DNA of 64,000 nt from Diphasiastrum complanatum (taxonomy: Eukaryota; Streptophyta; Lycopodiopsida; Lycopodiales; Lycopodiaceae). The DNA lies in NCBI GenBank assembly GCA_029204225.1, contig CM055097.1, positions 1,597,414 through 1,661,413 of the forward strand, written 5' to 3'. The notes under the pieces were generated by a model. The model was not told the origin of the DNA and ran no database searches. It saw only the letters and a program-made list of their open reading frames with translations. Each line of letters opens with the position of its first letter. Position 1 is the stretch's first letter. A program made the position numbers and the translations under genes. Below, in pieces: positions 33,619 to 49,622 of the stretch.

Positions 33619-34260
33619 CATGTCGCGCTAGCGTCTCAAAGGGCGCTAGGGCTTGAGCGGTTTCTCCAAGACACATTTAAGTCTAACATCCTTCTGTCAT
33701 GAACTCGCTGAAAAACCAACTTAGAGAATGCAACATGCCTAACCATTCAGACTTAGGAAGATTAGAATCCCAACCAACCCGAAAGCGAACTCAGAATTCA
33801 TCCCCAAAAGGTAACCAAAGGCCAAGACAAGCCACTCATGAAATCTCAAGGCATAGTGGTAGCCAAACTGACCAAACGGCATAGCGGTGGGCCTCACAAC
33901 GGTGACATGGACCCTTAGGTGCCAATGACACAAAAAGGTTGTAGTAAGGGTCCTTCCACTTGGACCAGTCCCGAAGGCAAAACTGAAATGGTAATCATCC
34001 TCAAGGATCAACTTTATTAAATTTGAAAGAGATTACATTACATAGATTGACTAGTCTCAAGGCCACCAACACGTGCTGGGCATTGTGCCTAGCTCGCGTT
34101 GGAAGTGGGAGGTGAGACCTAGCGACTAGATTTTTGGCGCTGGTTGATTTTTCCAAGTTTCTGTCTGCCGGACTCCCCCTGTAGTTATGGTGTTATTTGG
34201 TGCGCCCCCTCTATCCTGAAATATAGTGCTTTCTAGTAAAGCGTGCTTTTTTGGACTTAG
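33619..34260 (-). mobile_element. LTR-like remnant with PBS, minus strand
   Basis: On the minus strand TGGTATCAGAGTC (33618-33606) follows a relatively GC-rich block. This is the arrangement of a 5' LTR and its PBS. The outer boundary is not defined and no partner LTR was found. The open frame inside (33739-34011, minus) has no recognised domain. Confidence 0.4.
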
Positions 34261-34314
34261 TTTTTATTTTGCTAATGAAGTTTGGCAAGCCTAGCAGAAT
34301 AGTCTAGCTCCCGG

Positions 34315-34710
34315 ATGTGTCTCAAGAGCCGTCCCAACAAGCAGAATCAACTTGGCTCCGGATGTGATGGAAGCCAAAGGAGAGCTTATTTCTCAAGAGA
34401 GAGATTGGAGCATCCAAATCTCAAATCCATGGAGATTGGCTTTGATGTTAATTTCAAGAATGTTGTTTCAAATGTGAATGGAAGTGATTCTTATGTTGTT
34501 GGTGTCAAAGATCTTGCAAGGCTCAAGGATGAGTCAAGTGCTACAAATATCCCAATAGTGAATGCATTTGTTTCAAGCCTTTCTTGCAAGAGAGACTCAA
34601 AGCCATGTTCCAAAGTGTTTAAACAATATGTAGTGAGAGATTGTGTTCTTTTTTGTATCAAAATCATTGGCGTTAGCTACCACTTTCATGCAGTCATGAT
34701 TCTATGCTAA
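34315..34710 (+). pseudogene. Probable rearranged Copia polyprotein fragment
   Basis: ERLEHPNLKSM resembles the GAG-pre-integrase motif RLGHPNFKSM of the element at 39290-41936. VGVKDLARLKDESS resembles the pre-RT linker VNDLARIEEEQQS of the element at 49623-54204. The same two segments are brought close together by deletion in that latter element. The rest of the 131-codon frame is unrecognised. Confidence 0.35.
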
Positions 34711-35290
34711 AGCTCAAGTTCAAGCATCAAGTGGAATGGATAACCCATACTTAGCTGCAAATGGAAAATATAGGGTCTTGTTAATGTTGCCTAAGCCTAT
34801 GAAAAACAATTGTCTTGGTGAAGTGGTTAAACTATGAATACGTGATAATTTGAGTATTCAATGTGTCCACTTACCACTAAAGCAAAACATTACTAATAAA
34901 TTGCCAGCATTTATTTCACTAGCATAAAAGGCCAACAAAGTTAGTAGCTTGTGATACACAACATATGTGTAGAGCATGCTAACATTGTACTTTCCTAGAA
35001 TGATCTAATTATTGAATAATAGCTCTATCAAATATCTATGTAATTCTACTTTTTAACATGCACTTAGTGTTACGTGCAAAATGAAATAGTAATAGTAGAG
35101 AACTAGAGTCTGGTGATTCTATCATCTCCCCTCTACTGCTTTTTAAAGAGGCTGATAAACTGTTGCTTCTTTAAGTTTTGCTTTCACTATGTACTTTGTA
35201 AAAAGTCTATAATCTATGGTCAGCTTTCTTTGGAAAAAAAAATAGCTCATTGATAAAATAATCATAGACATTGAAGAATGTTCTATTGTT

Positions 35291-38780
<3,490 letters not shown>

Positions 38781-39289
38781 ACATATGTCTAAAATCAGAG
38801 AATAGCACTCAAATAGATTTAGAAAAGATCAATAAGAGTGATTGGCAACTTGGAATGTTGATCTATCTCCAAACTAGCATCCAAAACTAGCTTCTACTTG
38901 ACAATTTCTACACACCCAAGCAAGAACAATCAAAGATAATGATTAAAAGCCTTCACACGTGTGAAGTACAGCAAGTGTACGGCCTGATAACACAGAATTT
39001 GTTTACTCATCAGATCCTAAGCATTCAATCACAAAGAACATGCATAGAGAGGTGAAATCACCAAGTTGGCTCCCAAATCAATGTTTCTCAACATTAGCCA
39101 CGAAATGGGTCTCACATGGATCATATACAAAATCTTCATAATCTCTCTCTAAGCCATATAAGCATGTGTGAGACACCTCATAGTACTTACCCATATCCTC
39201 TTTGGCTAAGATTCCACTAATTTGTCACATCATCATTGGTGGCTAATGTTGACCTTCTAGATTTCTACAATCTAGGAGATATGTCCTGC

Positions 39290-41936
39290 AAAGCCAAACA
39301 AAAGTGCTTCTTTTGTGGAAAGAAGGGGCACTTTGTATCCGAGTGCTACAAATAGAAAAATGCACCAAATGAGAGCAAGCAAGGCAACCTTACCCTTGAG
39401 GAATATGAGGATGAAGGTGATTCATCCTTGATGGCATTTACACCAACAAGCAAGAGCTACTCCAATGACACATGGTGGATTGACAGTGGGGCTAGTTCCC
39501 ACATGACATTCCAAAAGAATTTCTTCTCAATTCTTATACATTTTGTAGGTTGTAAAAAGTATATTCTAACAACAAGTGATCAAGAATGTAGAATAGATGG
39601 AGTGGGAACAATCTCTTTAAGTATTGGATCCTATAAAAGATTGGATATAGAAAATGTACTCTATGCTCCTAATCTTACTAAGAGCTTGCTAAGTGTTGGA
39701 CAACTAATGGATAGTGGATCAGATGTCCATTTCAAGGAAGGTGTTTGCTCTATTATGAATAATAACACTTGCATTGTAAGGGGATTCAAGCAAGGGAGGC
39801 TTTTCAAGCTTGATGCTAATGTGTTTCTTGGAAGTGTGAACATGGCTAAGGAGGAGCTTACACAAGTGGAGCTTTGGCATAAGAGGTTGGGCCACCCCAA
39901 CTTCAAATCAATGGACATCCTACGCACAAATGAGCTTGCACTCGGCCTTCCAAAAGCATTTTCAAAGTGTGGAAAGAGTTGTGATGCTTGTAGCCTCTCA
40001 AAGGCTCACAACCAACCATTTGCTAACTCTTCCACTAGATTCTAAGTCATTAGATCTCATTCATGGTGATGTGCACTCTTTTTCTCAAGCATCTAATGGA
40101 GGTGCATTAATGTATGTATCTTTTATTGATGATTACTCTAGATACACTTGGATTGAGCTTTTGGATTCCAAAAGTAAGGTGCTACAGTCTTTTGTAAACT
40201 TCAAAACTCTAGTAGAGAATCTTGCAAGATTTGAGGAGGAGCCTTCAAACGATCAAGATCTTGAGGATCCACCTCAAGACCCGAGTGCTCCAAGGAGATC
40301 TACAAGAAGGAGCCATCAAGGCCCACCTATGTTGACAAAGGTGAACAAAGGGAAGACTTTCATTATCTTACCTCTTATAATATTCTTACATCTATGCTTG
40401 ATGAGCTAAGTTGCTTTGAAGATGAATGGAGGGATGCCATGCAAAGGGAGTATGATGCTCTTATAGAGAATCATACATGGAAGCTTATGAATCTTCCTCA
40501 TGGAAGAAGACCACTTGAGTGCAAATGGATCTATAGAATGAAGTACAACCAAGATGGAAGTATCAACAAGCATAAAGCAAGGCTAGTGGCAAAGGGGTTC
40601 TTGCAGACCAAGGGAGTAGATTTTGATGAAACATTTGTTCCAGTTGCTAAACTAGTTACTGTAAGGTTGATTATTTCTCTTGCAACTACTTTCAATTGGA
40701 CTCTTTTTCAGATTGATGTGACTAATGCCTTTCTAAATGTCTATTTGGAAGAGGAGATATTCATGAGGCAACCCGAGGGCTTTATCAAGGAAGATCAAGA
40801 AGAAAAAGTATGCTTGTTGCAAAGGAGCCTGTATGGGCTCAAAGCAGGCACCTAGAGCTTGGTACTCTAGGTTGAATGCCTTCTTAACCTCTATTCATTT
40901 TGTTGTAAGTGCTTATAAATATTTTTTGTACATGATATTTAATGATGGTAAATTCATCATTCTCATTTTGTATGTAGATGACATTATTCTTAGTGGTAAA
41001 TGATCAAATGATGGTATAAAAGAAGTAAAAATAGCATTGTCTAGAGAGTTCAAGATGGTGGATCTTGGTTTTCTTTATTTCATACTAGGCATAGAAGTAT
41101 CAAAAGGAACGGATTTGAGTTTTATCAATCCAAATATGCATCTTCTATCTTAGAGAAATTTGGAACAAAAGATTGTAAAGGAGTAGGCAAAATGTAAAAG
41201 TCTCTAATAGTGATGATGAAGCATCCTTTGAGGACATCACACTATATAGAAGGCTTATAGGCTTCCTAATCTATCTTACTGTAACTAAACCAGATCTAAG
41301 TGATAGTGTTGGTAAGCTTAGCCAATCTATGCAAAATCCATTGGTTTGTCATTGGAAAAATGCTAAAAGGGTGTTGAGGGTACATCTCGGCCACCAAGAA
41401 CTTTGGCATTTTGTATCATAAATCTAGCCTTGCTTTAAGAGCTTTTGGATGCTGATTTTCAGGTGATAAGGTGGATAGGAAGTGCACAAGTGCTTTTGCT
41501 ACCTTCCTTTGTGCTGGCATAGTGTCTTGGCTTTCCAAAAAGCAAGATACAAGCTCACTTTCATCAACCGAGTCGGAATACAAGGCTTTGACATCAACAA
41601 CCAAAGAAGTCTTGTGCTTAAAGAGGCTATTGGTGAGCTACAAGTCATGGAGGCCGAGCATACCTATTATCTTAGTTATGACAACCAATCAAGCCAAGCA
41701 TTAGCAGCCAATCCCACATTCCATGCAAGGAGCAATCACATAGAGGTTGCTCACCATTTTGTGAGGAAATAGGTTCAAGCAAAGGAGATCAAGTTACAAC
41801 ATGTATCTTCTTGAGATTGCCTTGCTTAGCTACTCACTAAAGCCTTGCCAAAGGCTTCATTTATCAAGTTAAGATCAGCCTTAGGTGTTGTAGATAGATG
41901 TACCATCGATGTACAAAGCTAAAAATTGAGGAGGAG
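39290..41936 (+). pseudogene. Copia gag C-terminus and pol (inverted segment)
   Basis: In order: CCHC knuckle CFFCGKKGHFVSEC (39305-39346, followed by an in-frame TAG); protease WIDSGASSHMT (about 39476); GAG-pre-integrase ELWHKRLGHPNFKS (about 39868); CDAC zinc ligands; a frameshift near 40030; integrase DLIHGDVHSF and FIDDYSRYTW. A deletion then joins integrase directly to the pre-RT linker near 40215, removing the third catalytic acidic residue. RT (40394-40855, then a frame change) has LFQIDVTNAFLN, QPEGFIKED and YVDD (40971). RNase H carries SWLSKKQDTSSLSS and ESEYKAL, then NPTFHARSNHIEV. PPT TTGAGGAGGAG is at 41926-41936. Multiple lesions make it non-autonomous. Confidence 0.85.
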
Positions 41937-42033
41937 TATCAGAATTGACAATTTTTATCTTCGTAATTTGATCTAGTTGATATCCATGTGGATCCACACG
42001 TGTGAGGACCTGTCCACATGTGTGAAATGTCCT

Positions 42034-42676
42034 TTAGAGCTTGATGTTTGATCATCCTTGTGTTGGATGTTCTTCTTGGACTTTATCTTGTCTCTGCTTG
42101 AGAAGTTTGCCTTCTCATCTCCATCATGTAGCTTTATGGCAAAAATTTGTACTAGATTGGAGAACTCATCTCCAAGACCATTTAGAATGATTTTGCACAA
42201 GCTCATCATCATGGATTTTTTCACTAGTGATGGAAAGTTCTTTATTGAGATATTTGATCCTCAAGACATACTCTTGAGCACTCTCTTCACTACTCAAGAC
42301 ATACTCTAGAGCACTCTCTTCACTACCTCTAATGCTTTCAAAGAACTTTGTTTCTTAACATCAGCACTCTAGAAGTATTTTTGGATTCGTAAATCCCTTT
42401 CAGGGAGTTCCAAGCCTCCTTGGCCGAGGTACATGATGCAACTTGTTTGAGAAGTTCATTACTAGCATTCACTTTTAGACAATGCAATGCTAGCCTAGCT
42501 CTCTTTTTGTACCTCACTTGATCTTGTCCTCCTTGAGGCTCTTCCTTCTCGCCAATAACAAGATCATACAAATCTTGGAGCACTAGAAGTGACTCCATTC
42601 TTACTATCCAAATTGAATAGTTACCTGAATTTAGCCTCTTACTAGCCTCAAGAAGGTATGCACCTATTGATCCCAT
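42034..42676 (-). pseudogene. Copia gag (N-terminal part)
   Basis: Begins MGSIGAYLLEASKRLNSGNY, then IWIVRMESLLVLQDLYDLV, RYKKRARLALHCLK and AKEAWNSLKGIYESKNTSRV, the typical Copia UBN2-type gag order. A frame change follows, then ILNGLGDEFSNLV and a basic tail ending SSSKG at the inversion junction. The CCHC knuckle that should come next is on the opposite strand at 39305. It is related to the gag at 51100-51730 and 54790-55107. Confidence 0.75.
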
Positions 42677-43256
42677 CTTGCTAGTTTTAAGTACAACACA
42701 AAGTACTATTAGGCTCTCCCTACTCTCTTTCTCAGAATTTGGCCACAAGGCTACTCACTTGAATCTCACAAAACTCAAGAAGTAAGATCTATAATGATCT
42801 CAAACTCAAAAGGACTTGGGAAACAAAATTCTACACACACTATTCAAATGAAAAATTTGGATTTGACTCTTGGAAGTGCCTATGCCTTCCTATGGTTTTA
42901 GTCTCTCTCTAGGACTAAAAGTACATCTCAAAACTCACTCTCAATGATCAATGATCTAACACATGTCACATCAAATCTCTAATCAGATGATTGAATTTTT
43001 AAAAAGCAAATCACTAGTTTCACTCTCTCAATCTTGTATGAAGCACAAACATGAAAAATCACATAGATATGGTGAAAGTACAAGTACAACAGCCTCTCAC
43101 ACATGTGGGAAGGACACTTTAACTATACACACTAATTTGTACTCCAAATCCTCAAGTAAACATATGGTTAGTCTCGCCCTCCTTCAAATTGAATTTAGCA
43201 CCAATGCTTTGTACAAAATGAAGAGATTTCGATCATTATCAAAGATCTTAGACTTG

Positions 43257-43268
43257 GCTCTGATACCA
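43257..43268 (-). promoter_or_regulatory. Primer-binding site, initiator tRNA-Met
   Basis: The minus strand reads TGGTATCAGAGC, then CAAGTC, adjacent to the LTR end. Confidence 0.85.
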
Positions 43269-43851
43269 TGTCAAAAATCAGAGAATAGGACTCAAATAGA
43301 TCTACAAAAGGTCAATAAGAGTGACTGGCAACCTGGAATGTTGATCTATCTCCAAACTAGCATCCAAAACTAGCTTCTACTTGACAATTTCTACACATCC
43401 AGGCAAGAACAATCAAAGATAATGATTAAAAGCCTTCACATGTGTGAAGTACAAAAAGTGTATGGCCTGCTAACAACAAACAATGTTTCTCATCATTACC
43501 CACAAAATGGGTCTCACATTGATCATATAAAAGATCTTAAAAATCTCTCTCTAAGCCATATTCAGCACATGTGAGACACCTCATAGTGCTTATCCATATC
43601 CTCTTTGGCTAAGATTCCACTAATTTGCCACATCATCATTGGTGGCTAGTGTTGACCTTCTATATTCCTACAATCTAGGAGGTAAGCCTACTTTTTAGGA
43701 GATTTGAGATTTGTCTCATATAAAAAGGATATACAATGGATCTAAACTTAATACTTGACACTTCACATGTGTGGACACATCCTCACACGTGTGGATCCAC
43801 ATGGATATCAACTAGATCAAATTATAATGGTGAAAATTGTCAATTCCAACA
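43269..43851 (-). mobile_element. 5' LTR of the inverted Copia element
   Basis: On the minus strand it starts TGTTGGAATTGACAATTTTC and ends GATTTTTGACA before the PBS, about 583 bp. It contains ACACGTGTGAGG and CACATGTGTGAAG-like palindromes. The matching 3' LTR is split between 41937-42030 (plus strand) and 38786-39285 (minus strand). Confidence 0.8.
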
Positions 43852-43855
43852 CATA

Positions 43856-44445
43856 GGTGGATTCCACATGTGTAGAGGCTGCTCCCACGTGTGAAGGATA
43901 GGCCTAAATAGTTTAGGACTTAGTCTTATGAGTAGATAAGTAATTTTACTAAGTTTCATTAAGTTAGGACCTACCTCCTAGAAAATTGGAGAGGTACAAT
44001 CTCATTGGTCACCAACAAATTAGATCTAGACTTTAGCAAGAGGTAAAGGAGTGACTAGGTGACATCCTCACACATGTGAAATCTAACTCAGCTCATGCAT
44101 TATGTATATGCCCTTTAGGATCTCATTTTGTAATGAAAAATCGGAGAGAGTTAGGCAATTTTGAGATTTCTAGCTTCAAACTTGTGTAGATTGTTCTTTT
44201 GCATGCATTTCTTGGAGTACAATGCATTGATTACTACTTGAGGTCTGATATTTGTCCTCTATCCACTCTATAACTATTTTTGTATGTGTAAACTAGTTTT
44301 GAACAATAAACACTTTGTTGGGATTGCTCTTGCTTATAGATCTATAGTGTGTCAATTTTAGGCACTAGTTTTGATGGAGATGAAGATAGTGGTGCAACCA
44401 ATCACTCTTGTGGATTGAATGGATCCTAAATATCGTTAGTTTTAA
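43856..44445 (+). mobile_element. LTR-like sequence flanking the inverted Copia element
   Basis: Continues from the target site with CACGTGTGAAGG, a GCACTAGTTTTGATGG segment and CAATCACTCTTGTGGAT, the last also found at the end of the LTRs at 49623-50298 and 53523-54204. It is probably an older related LTR into which 38786-43851 inserted. Confidence 0.35.
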
Positions 44446-44494
44446 CATTCCCTTACTTGTCAAACTCGTGATAGACTCACAAAACAAAACAAAA

Positions 44495-44605
44495 CAATAG
44501 CAAAGCTAGGATCCTCTCCTCTCTTGCATTTAGTCACCATGGCTCGAAGGTGAAGCGGTTAGGGATTTGACTATCTGTTTCTTGTTCGTTGGGTGGCCAA
44601 ATTTA
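44495..44605 (+). mobile_element. LTR 3'-end fragment related to 9983-10458
   Basis: Shares GGATCC(C)CTCCTCTCTTG, ATGGCTCG(A/G)(A/G)GGTGAAG and a TTGGGTGG end with that LTR. Only about 110 bp remains. Confidence 0.45.
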
Positions 44606-44872
44606 ACATCATGGCACCATAGAGTCTTAATATTTGAACATGAGCTAATTTGTATTTGCACTGCAAACTTTAGTCTTGGAAGTTCAAGATGCTTGGCATC
44701 AATGTTCTTGATAGTGAAGTTAGGTGCTTGAGGACAACAAGTAACGTAACTAGTAGATTAAAGCTATAGAAATAGCTTTGAAGGTACTACCAATAGATTA
44801 GATAATTTGCAGTGACAAAATTGACAATGTTGGAAGGTGGTGTACATTTGAACTCTTCATGATGTTGGTGCA

Positions 44873-45067
<195 letters not shown>

Positions 45068-45427
45068 TTTTGTTTTAGTGTGTAAACAGTGATTTGGTCA
45101 CCTACTGGCAAACATCATGCATGTAGGGCCATGATTAAATTCATTTTTACATCTTTTAACAATTAAGAATATATACATAAGGGTCTCATTGAGAATTCTT
45201 AGACATGTGTTTGATATCTAGATTGAATTTTTGAGCTATAAAATATAGATTGGATTTAGATCTCGTGTTTATGTACAAATAAGAACTAAACTTATTACAA
45301 TTTTGATTTTAGACATTGATTCACTATGTTGTTTAAGTTCTATATCCATTGATCCTTGATAGAATCAAATTTGTTTTCTATTGTCTATGTGTCAATTGGT
45401 CCTTTTGCACATTGTAAACAAAGCACC

Positions 45428-45895
45428 TTACATATATTTGGATGAAGATTAATCATGAATATTGATTCAGAACATGAATAATTTGAAAATTGATGATGAA
45501 TACTCGAAATAATGATCATAAATGATTTGAGCATTTATCATGAATATTCTTAATATTGATCACTTATATTGTGAACGATTAATGCCCCAAATATGATTTT
45601 GAATACTCATAATTTGAATTACAGATACTTGATTAGTAATATTGAATACTTTATATGAATCGTGAACACTCTAAATCTGGATTGTGAAAACTCTGAAGAT
45701 GAACTATGATTACTATGAAAATTGATCATGAATGTTTGGAATGTTGATTGTAAATACTGTGAATAATCATGATTCTAAATATTGATTGTGGAAAGTCTAA
45801 ATATTGAAGCATGCATTCTTTGAATAATGATCATCAATGCTTTGGAAACTAATAGTAAATAGTTCAAATATGGTTGTGAAAACTTACATCTAGCA
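45428..45895. repeat. Degenerate minisatellite, about 22-bp unit
   Basis: Many diverged copies of a unit close to TTGATCGTGAATACTCTGAATA can be followed from about 45428 to 45895. Several adjacent copies keep exact 22-bp spacing near 45680-45770. Confidence 0.65.
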
Positions 45896-48690
45896 TGTGA
45901 TTTTGAATCTTGTCATAACTCAACCCATGCACACAATTTGAAAATAGTTTAAGATTCTATGTATGTAAAACAAAAAGATCAACTATGCCCTCCATTCCAA
46001 TACATTTGAGTTTTAAACATAATCAATCATCTTGCATCCCATCATAGTAAATGACATTGTCATTTTAAGAAATTAGCACTAGCATACATTTTTAACAAAA
46101 ATTCCATCCCTATGGCAAGCCCTCTTGATATGCCTATTACCATAAAGTAATGGATACTTGGGGCTTTTTCTACCCATTTTTTGGACTACTTAAAAAAGCA
46201 TAATGGGCAGCAGTCCCACAACTTTCATTTTTGAGAGGTTGATTATTTTTTTCAAATGTAGATTCTCTTTCATAATAGTCAGGTGAAAAGAATCAATACC
46301 ATCCATTACGCAATGGAAGGAGCCTAGGTAGATGACATTCTACTTGGTAAGGAGTCATAGCCGAGCCTTTAATTCTTTACCGGACGGAATGTCCATAATA
46401 AGTTCTTGTTGTAGTTTGTTTTGGTACGTGATGAATATCATTCTCTACTTTAGCCAAAAGAAAAAAGAAGGAAAAATTGCACTCGAATTGTGTGAATGGG
46501 TCCATAGTTGGAATCACAACATCCGTTCAAAGAGAAAAATAAGTGGCACTCATTCCCCTTCAGCAACCGGACAATAACTGATCTATTCTACAAGCAGCAT
46601 CCTTGTCCGATTAGATACACGAGCCTCCATGATAGACAGTGCGCCACTTATAGACCACAAACGTGAATGAAGATCAGCCTACTGATCGTAGATTAAGCAC
46701 CCATTGGATCGCCACAGCTAGTTTCTGTCATCAACCTCTTTCTTTTTTGGCCATATCTTCCCACAGTTTCTTATAATCTTCCTACAAACAGCCCACTATC
46801 ACGGTTACCTACTGCTCCAAACGCTAAGATTTTATTTGATATTCCAATCAATGGAAAGAGAAGGTTTGCAAATCAGATTACTTATTGAAACATCCTCCAA
46901 TCAGCCATAATCCAGAGGGGACGAGTTTTCATACGCATCCGCTGGCCACTTACTTCCAAATTGTCACTGCACACGATATCCTAATCGTCACTGAATTATT
47001 GTGAAAACAGAAATATAAAGTATCACCTTGTTGATACTTATCTAGGCGGTACAACATTTATCCTTCAACATCATGCCAGCTACTATTTCTGTGATATGCT
47101 TTCTGCTGCCGTTGAGGAGATTACTCTCTCTTTGACTAGACATCGAGGATATGAGAGCCTCTTTAGCTCCTGAGCACACTGCAACGTTATACATGCTGAC
47201 AAAAACAAGTACTAGAATACATAACATACGGGAAGTCGGGAACAGCTACAACATGTACAAGGACAATGACACACGAGACTTAGAGAAAACAAGTTACCCA
47301 TCTGGTACATTTAGTGCATAAACATATGAGGGACAATGACAGATTCGTGTCAAGAGACATGTCCAGATACGAGATTGTTACTGAGAGATCATACGCTTCT
47401 TATACTAATGACAGAAAAAGTGCTACTATTTATCATTGATCCGTTAGCCGAGATTTGAGCTCATGGGCAGTAGATGGCTCATATAATTATTCACAATTCT
47501 ACCTCACCACTGGGTTCTTGCTCAGTCATACTGATCACATGGTGCACCATTGGCAGCACCTTCAAGCTTCTTCTATGGTTTTTGATGTTGTTCCTGCACG
47601 AATTGAGCATTCCAAACGCTCATCATCGACATGATTGCCTTCACACACGCACGATCATGCGCCGTCTCCTCAAGCAAGTGTGCAGGTCAATTCTGCATTC
47701 ACATCATGCATAGTGATAAGACCAATCACAAGTCTTCCAAGGATAGATGAAGATCAACCAACATGTAATATATCTATATATATGTATATTATATAGCCCA
47801 AACAGATTTGGGAAGTTGTGCATTATCTATCACCTACACGACAACTCTTGTAAGCACCTAAAATGGAAATAGAAGATGTTTTGTGTACTTTCTTTTCCAA
47901 ATGAGGATGCTGGCCTTATGCCCCCAAATAGTAGCATAAGTCTTTCACACAACTTACCAAGGCATGTTGATAAGAGGTAGGTGAAGTGACCTAATTTGTA
48001 ACGTGATAAGGTGGGAATGCTATTTGAAGGGTACATGAGGGTGGTCCCACACTTACAAAGGTGTAAGTGAACATGCCTAACACCCACATGCGAAGTTGAC
48101 TTCACGCCGCATGTTCTCATCTAGTCCAATCTACATAGGATGTCACTTAAAGGTAAGTCCCACCATCTATAAAAGGGGGAGGAAGAGTCCGCTTGATGTG
48201 GCCCCAAACAATCAGAGAAGAGTATTTTGGGACCTATTCACTTGCCATGCTTATTATTTATGAAAACACCCTAGTAGAATTGTACTTTGAGAGTCCACAT
48301 TCCAGATTGACAATGTCAATCTTGATACAAAAAGTTTCAAACCAAATTTATAAGGAACCCACAAGATTTCTTTGAAGTCTGTGAAAGGCTAGAATAAACC
48401 TAAAAGTTCAAAATTTACAAATGGGAAAAGATATCTCATGTATTACAATTGAGACTATGATTTATAATGCAGTGAGCCACAACGTCATGATCCGAACTTT
48501 TGGCGTTGTTGCCAGAAATCAAGGTGGCAATTGACAATATCTATTAAGATGTGTGTAGTAGTTCAGTGGAACCTTGTAAATGTGTTGATCTAAATCTTTG
48601 CTATTATTTGGTCATAGTAAACACAAGGTGTACTTCTCAATTTTCTAGAAATGGAGGATGTCAATATGCTAGTAGGAATTTAAAAGAGAC
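45896..48690. other. Spacer, no gene confidently recognised
   Basis: 46740-46815 on the minus strand has an acceptor-like TTTGTAG followed by a short frame EDYKKLWEDMAKKERG and a stop. This could be a terminal exon of an unidentified gene, but it is too short to call. A frame at 47042-47227 (minus) begins MLCILVLVFVSMYNVAVCSG, resembling a signal peptide, with no further domain. Confidence 0.35.
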
Positions 48691-48693
48691 CTC

Positions 48694-48965
48694 ATGATAG
48701 ACTCGCATTTTGTAGATTTCTTGGATGGGCCAATAAGTTCAAAAGAGTTATTTGGAACTTACTCAACTTTAGTTGCACCTTTGAAAAATTTACTGCATTC
48801 AGAGGGAGAGTTCGAATGGAGTAAAGAAACTAAACAAAATTATGATATTATGATTACAATGATTCCAATATCTTTATCGTACAATCTATACGAAATCGGT
48901 AAGAATTGAAAAGGGAAACAATTTCTTGCTAACAGTGATGTATCAAAAATTGCTTTTGGGTAGTG
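48694..48965 (+). pseudogene. Ty3/gypsy RT/RNase H fragment
   Basis: TLVAPLKNLLHSEGEFEWSK, ETKQNYDIMI and, after a stop, FLANSDVSKIAFG. This matches the gypsy order (S.iaaPLt.Ll.K...F.W...c..aF..lK.....) leading to the RNase H DAS..aiG motif. The first catalytic DAS is altered to DVS. Confidence 0.6.
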
Positions 48966-49096
48966 TTAAGAATTTTGACCCTAGAACATAATCTATCTTC
49001 ACGATTGATCCTTAATATTTCAATTTTACAACTATACCATTTTTTTTTAGCATCAATATTTAAATCAACCCTAGAATATTTATCTTGACTAAGTAG

Positions 49097-49402
49097 TGTC
49101 AATTCTCAGTGAAAAAAGGACAATTATGATTGTACTAATCAATCATTAAGAGTTATTGATTTCTTAATCCAATGATTTATCAAGTTCTAGGTGTTAGATC
49201 TTGATCTAGATGCATTACACTATGATTTAAGCAAGAGCAATGGATCAAATGATTAAGATTTTAGAGGAGTGGCCTCAAACGTGTGGAGGACAGTACCTAT
49301 ACGACCTGTAAATGGAGAGTAAAGTACTCAAGCATAGAAATGCATTCCAATCACAAAAACACAAGACAAATGTGGAAAATACAAGCAAAACTAGAAATTG
49401 CC
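49097..49402 (-). mobile_element. Truncated 3' LTR of the outer Copia element
   Basis: Closely matches 55704-56010 (for example the TCAAGTTCTAGGTGTTAGAT segment and ATGTGGAAAATACAAGC), then joins RNase H sequence directly. The PPT and the first part of the LTR were deleted. Confidence 0.75.
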
Positions 49403-49617
49403 AGTGTTTCATAGCTCCACCAAAAGTCTTCTTAGCCATAGGAGTACTTTGGTTGTTGAAGTCAATGCCTTGTACTCGGCTTCACAAGAGGAAAGAGAAA
49501 TTGTATATTGCTTTTTGGAAAGCCAAGATATCACTCCTCCACAAAGAAAAGTGGCAAATGCACTTATAAATCTTTGATCCATCTTGTCTCCTGCAAAATA
49601 TGAATCCAAAAATGCCC
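49403..49617 (-). pseudogene. Copia RNase H fragment (outer element)
   Basis: Minus-strand frame with YFAGDKMDQRFISAFATFLC, GGVISWLSKKQ and SLSSCEAEYKALTSTTK, the standard Copia RNase H pattern. It ends at the truncated LTR. Confidence 0.8.
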
Positions 49618-49622
49618 TCAAG

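Larger units (their letters stand above)
38786..43851 (-). mobile_element. Copia element with internally inverted pol segment
   Basis: Both ends fit one minus-strand insertion: the 5' LTR is 43851-43269, the far end of the 3' LTR is at 38786, and CATA (ACATA if the terminal A is shared) flanks both ends. PBS and gag read on the minus strand down to about 42031. From 39288 to 42030 the rest of gag, pol, the PPT and the first 94 bp of the 3' LTR read on the plus strand. From 39285 to 38786 the remainder of the 3' LTR is on the minus strand again. About 75 bp of LTR present in the 5' copy is missing at the left junction. ATGTCCT occurs at both junctions (39281 and 42027). Confidence 0.7.

Noticed and set aside
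46740-46815. Possible terminal exon EDYKKLWEDMAKKERG on the minus strand
   Set aside because: Sixteen codons are too few to assign, and no neighbouring exon was seen.
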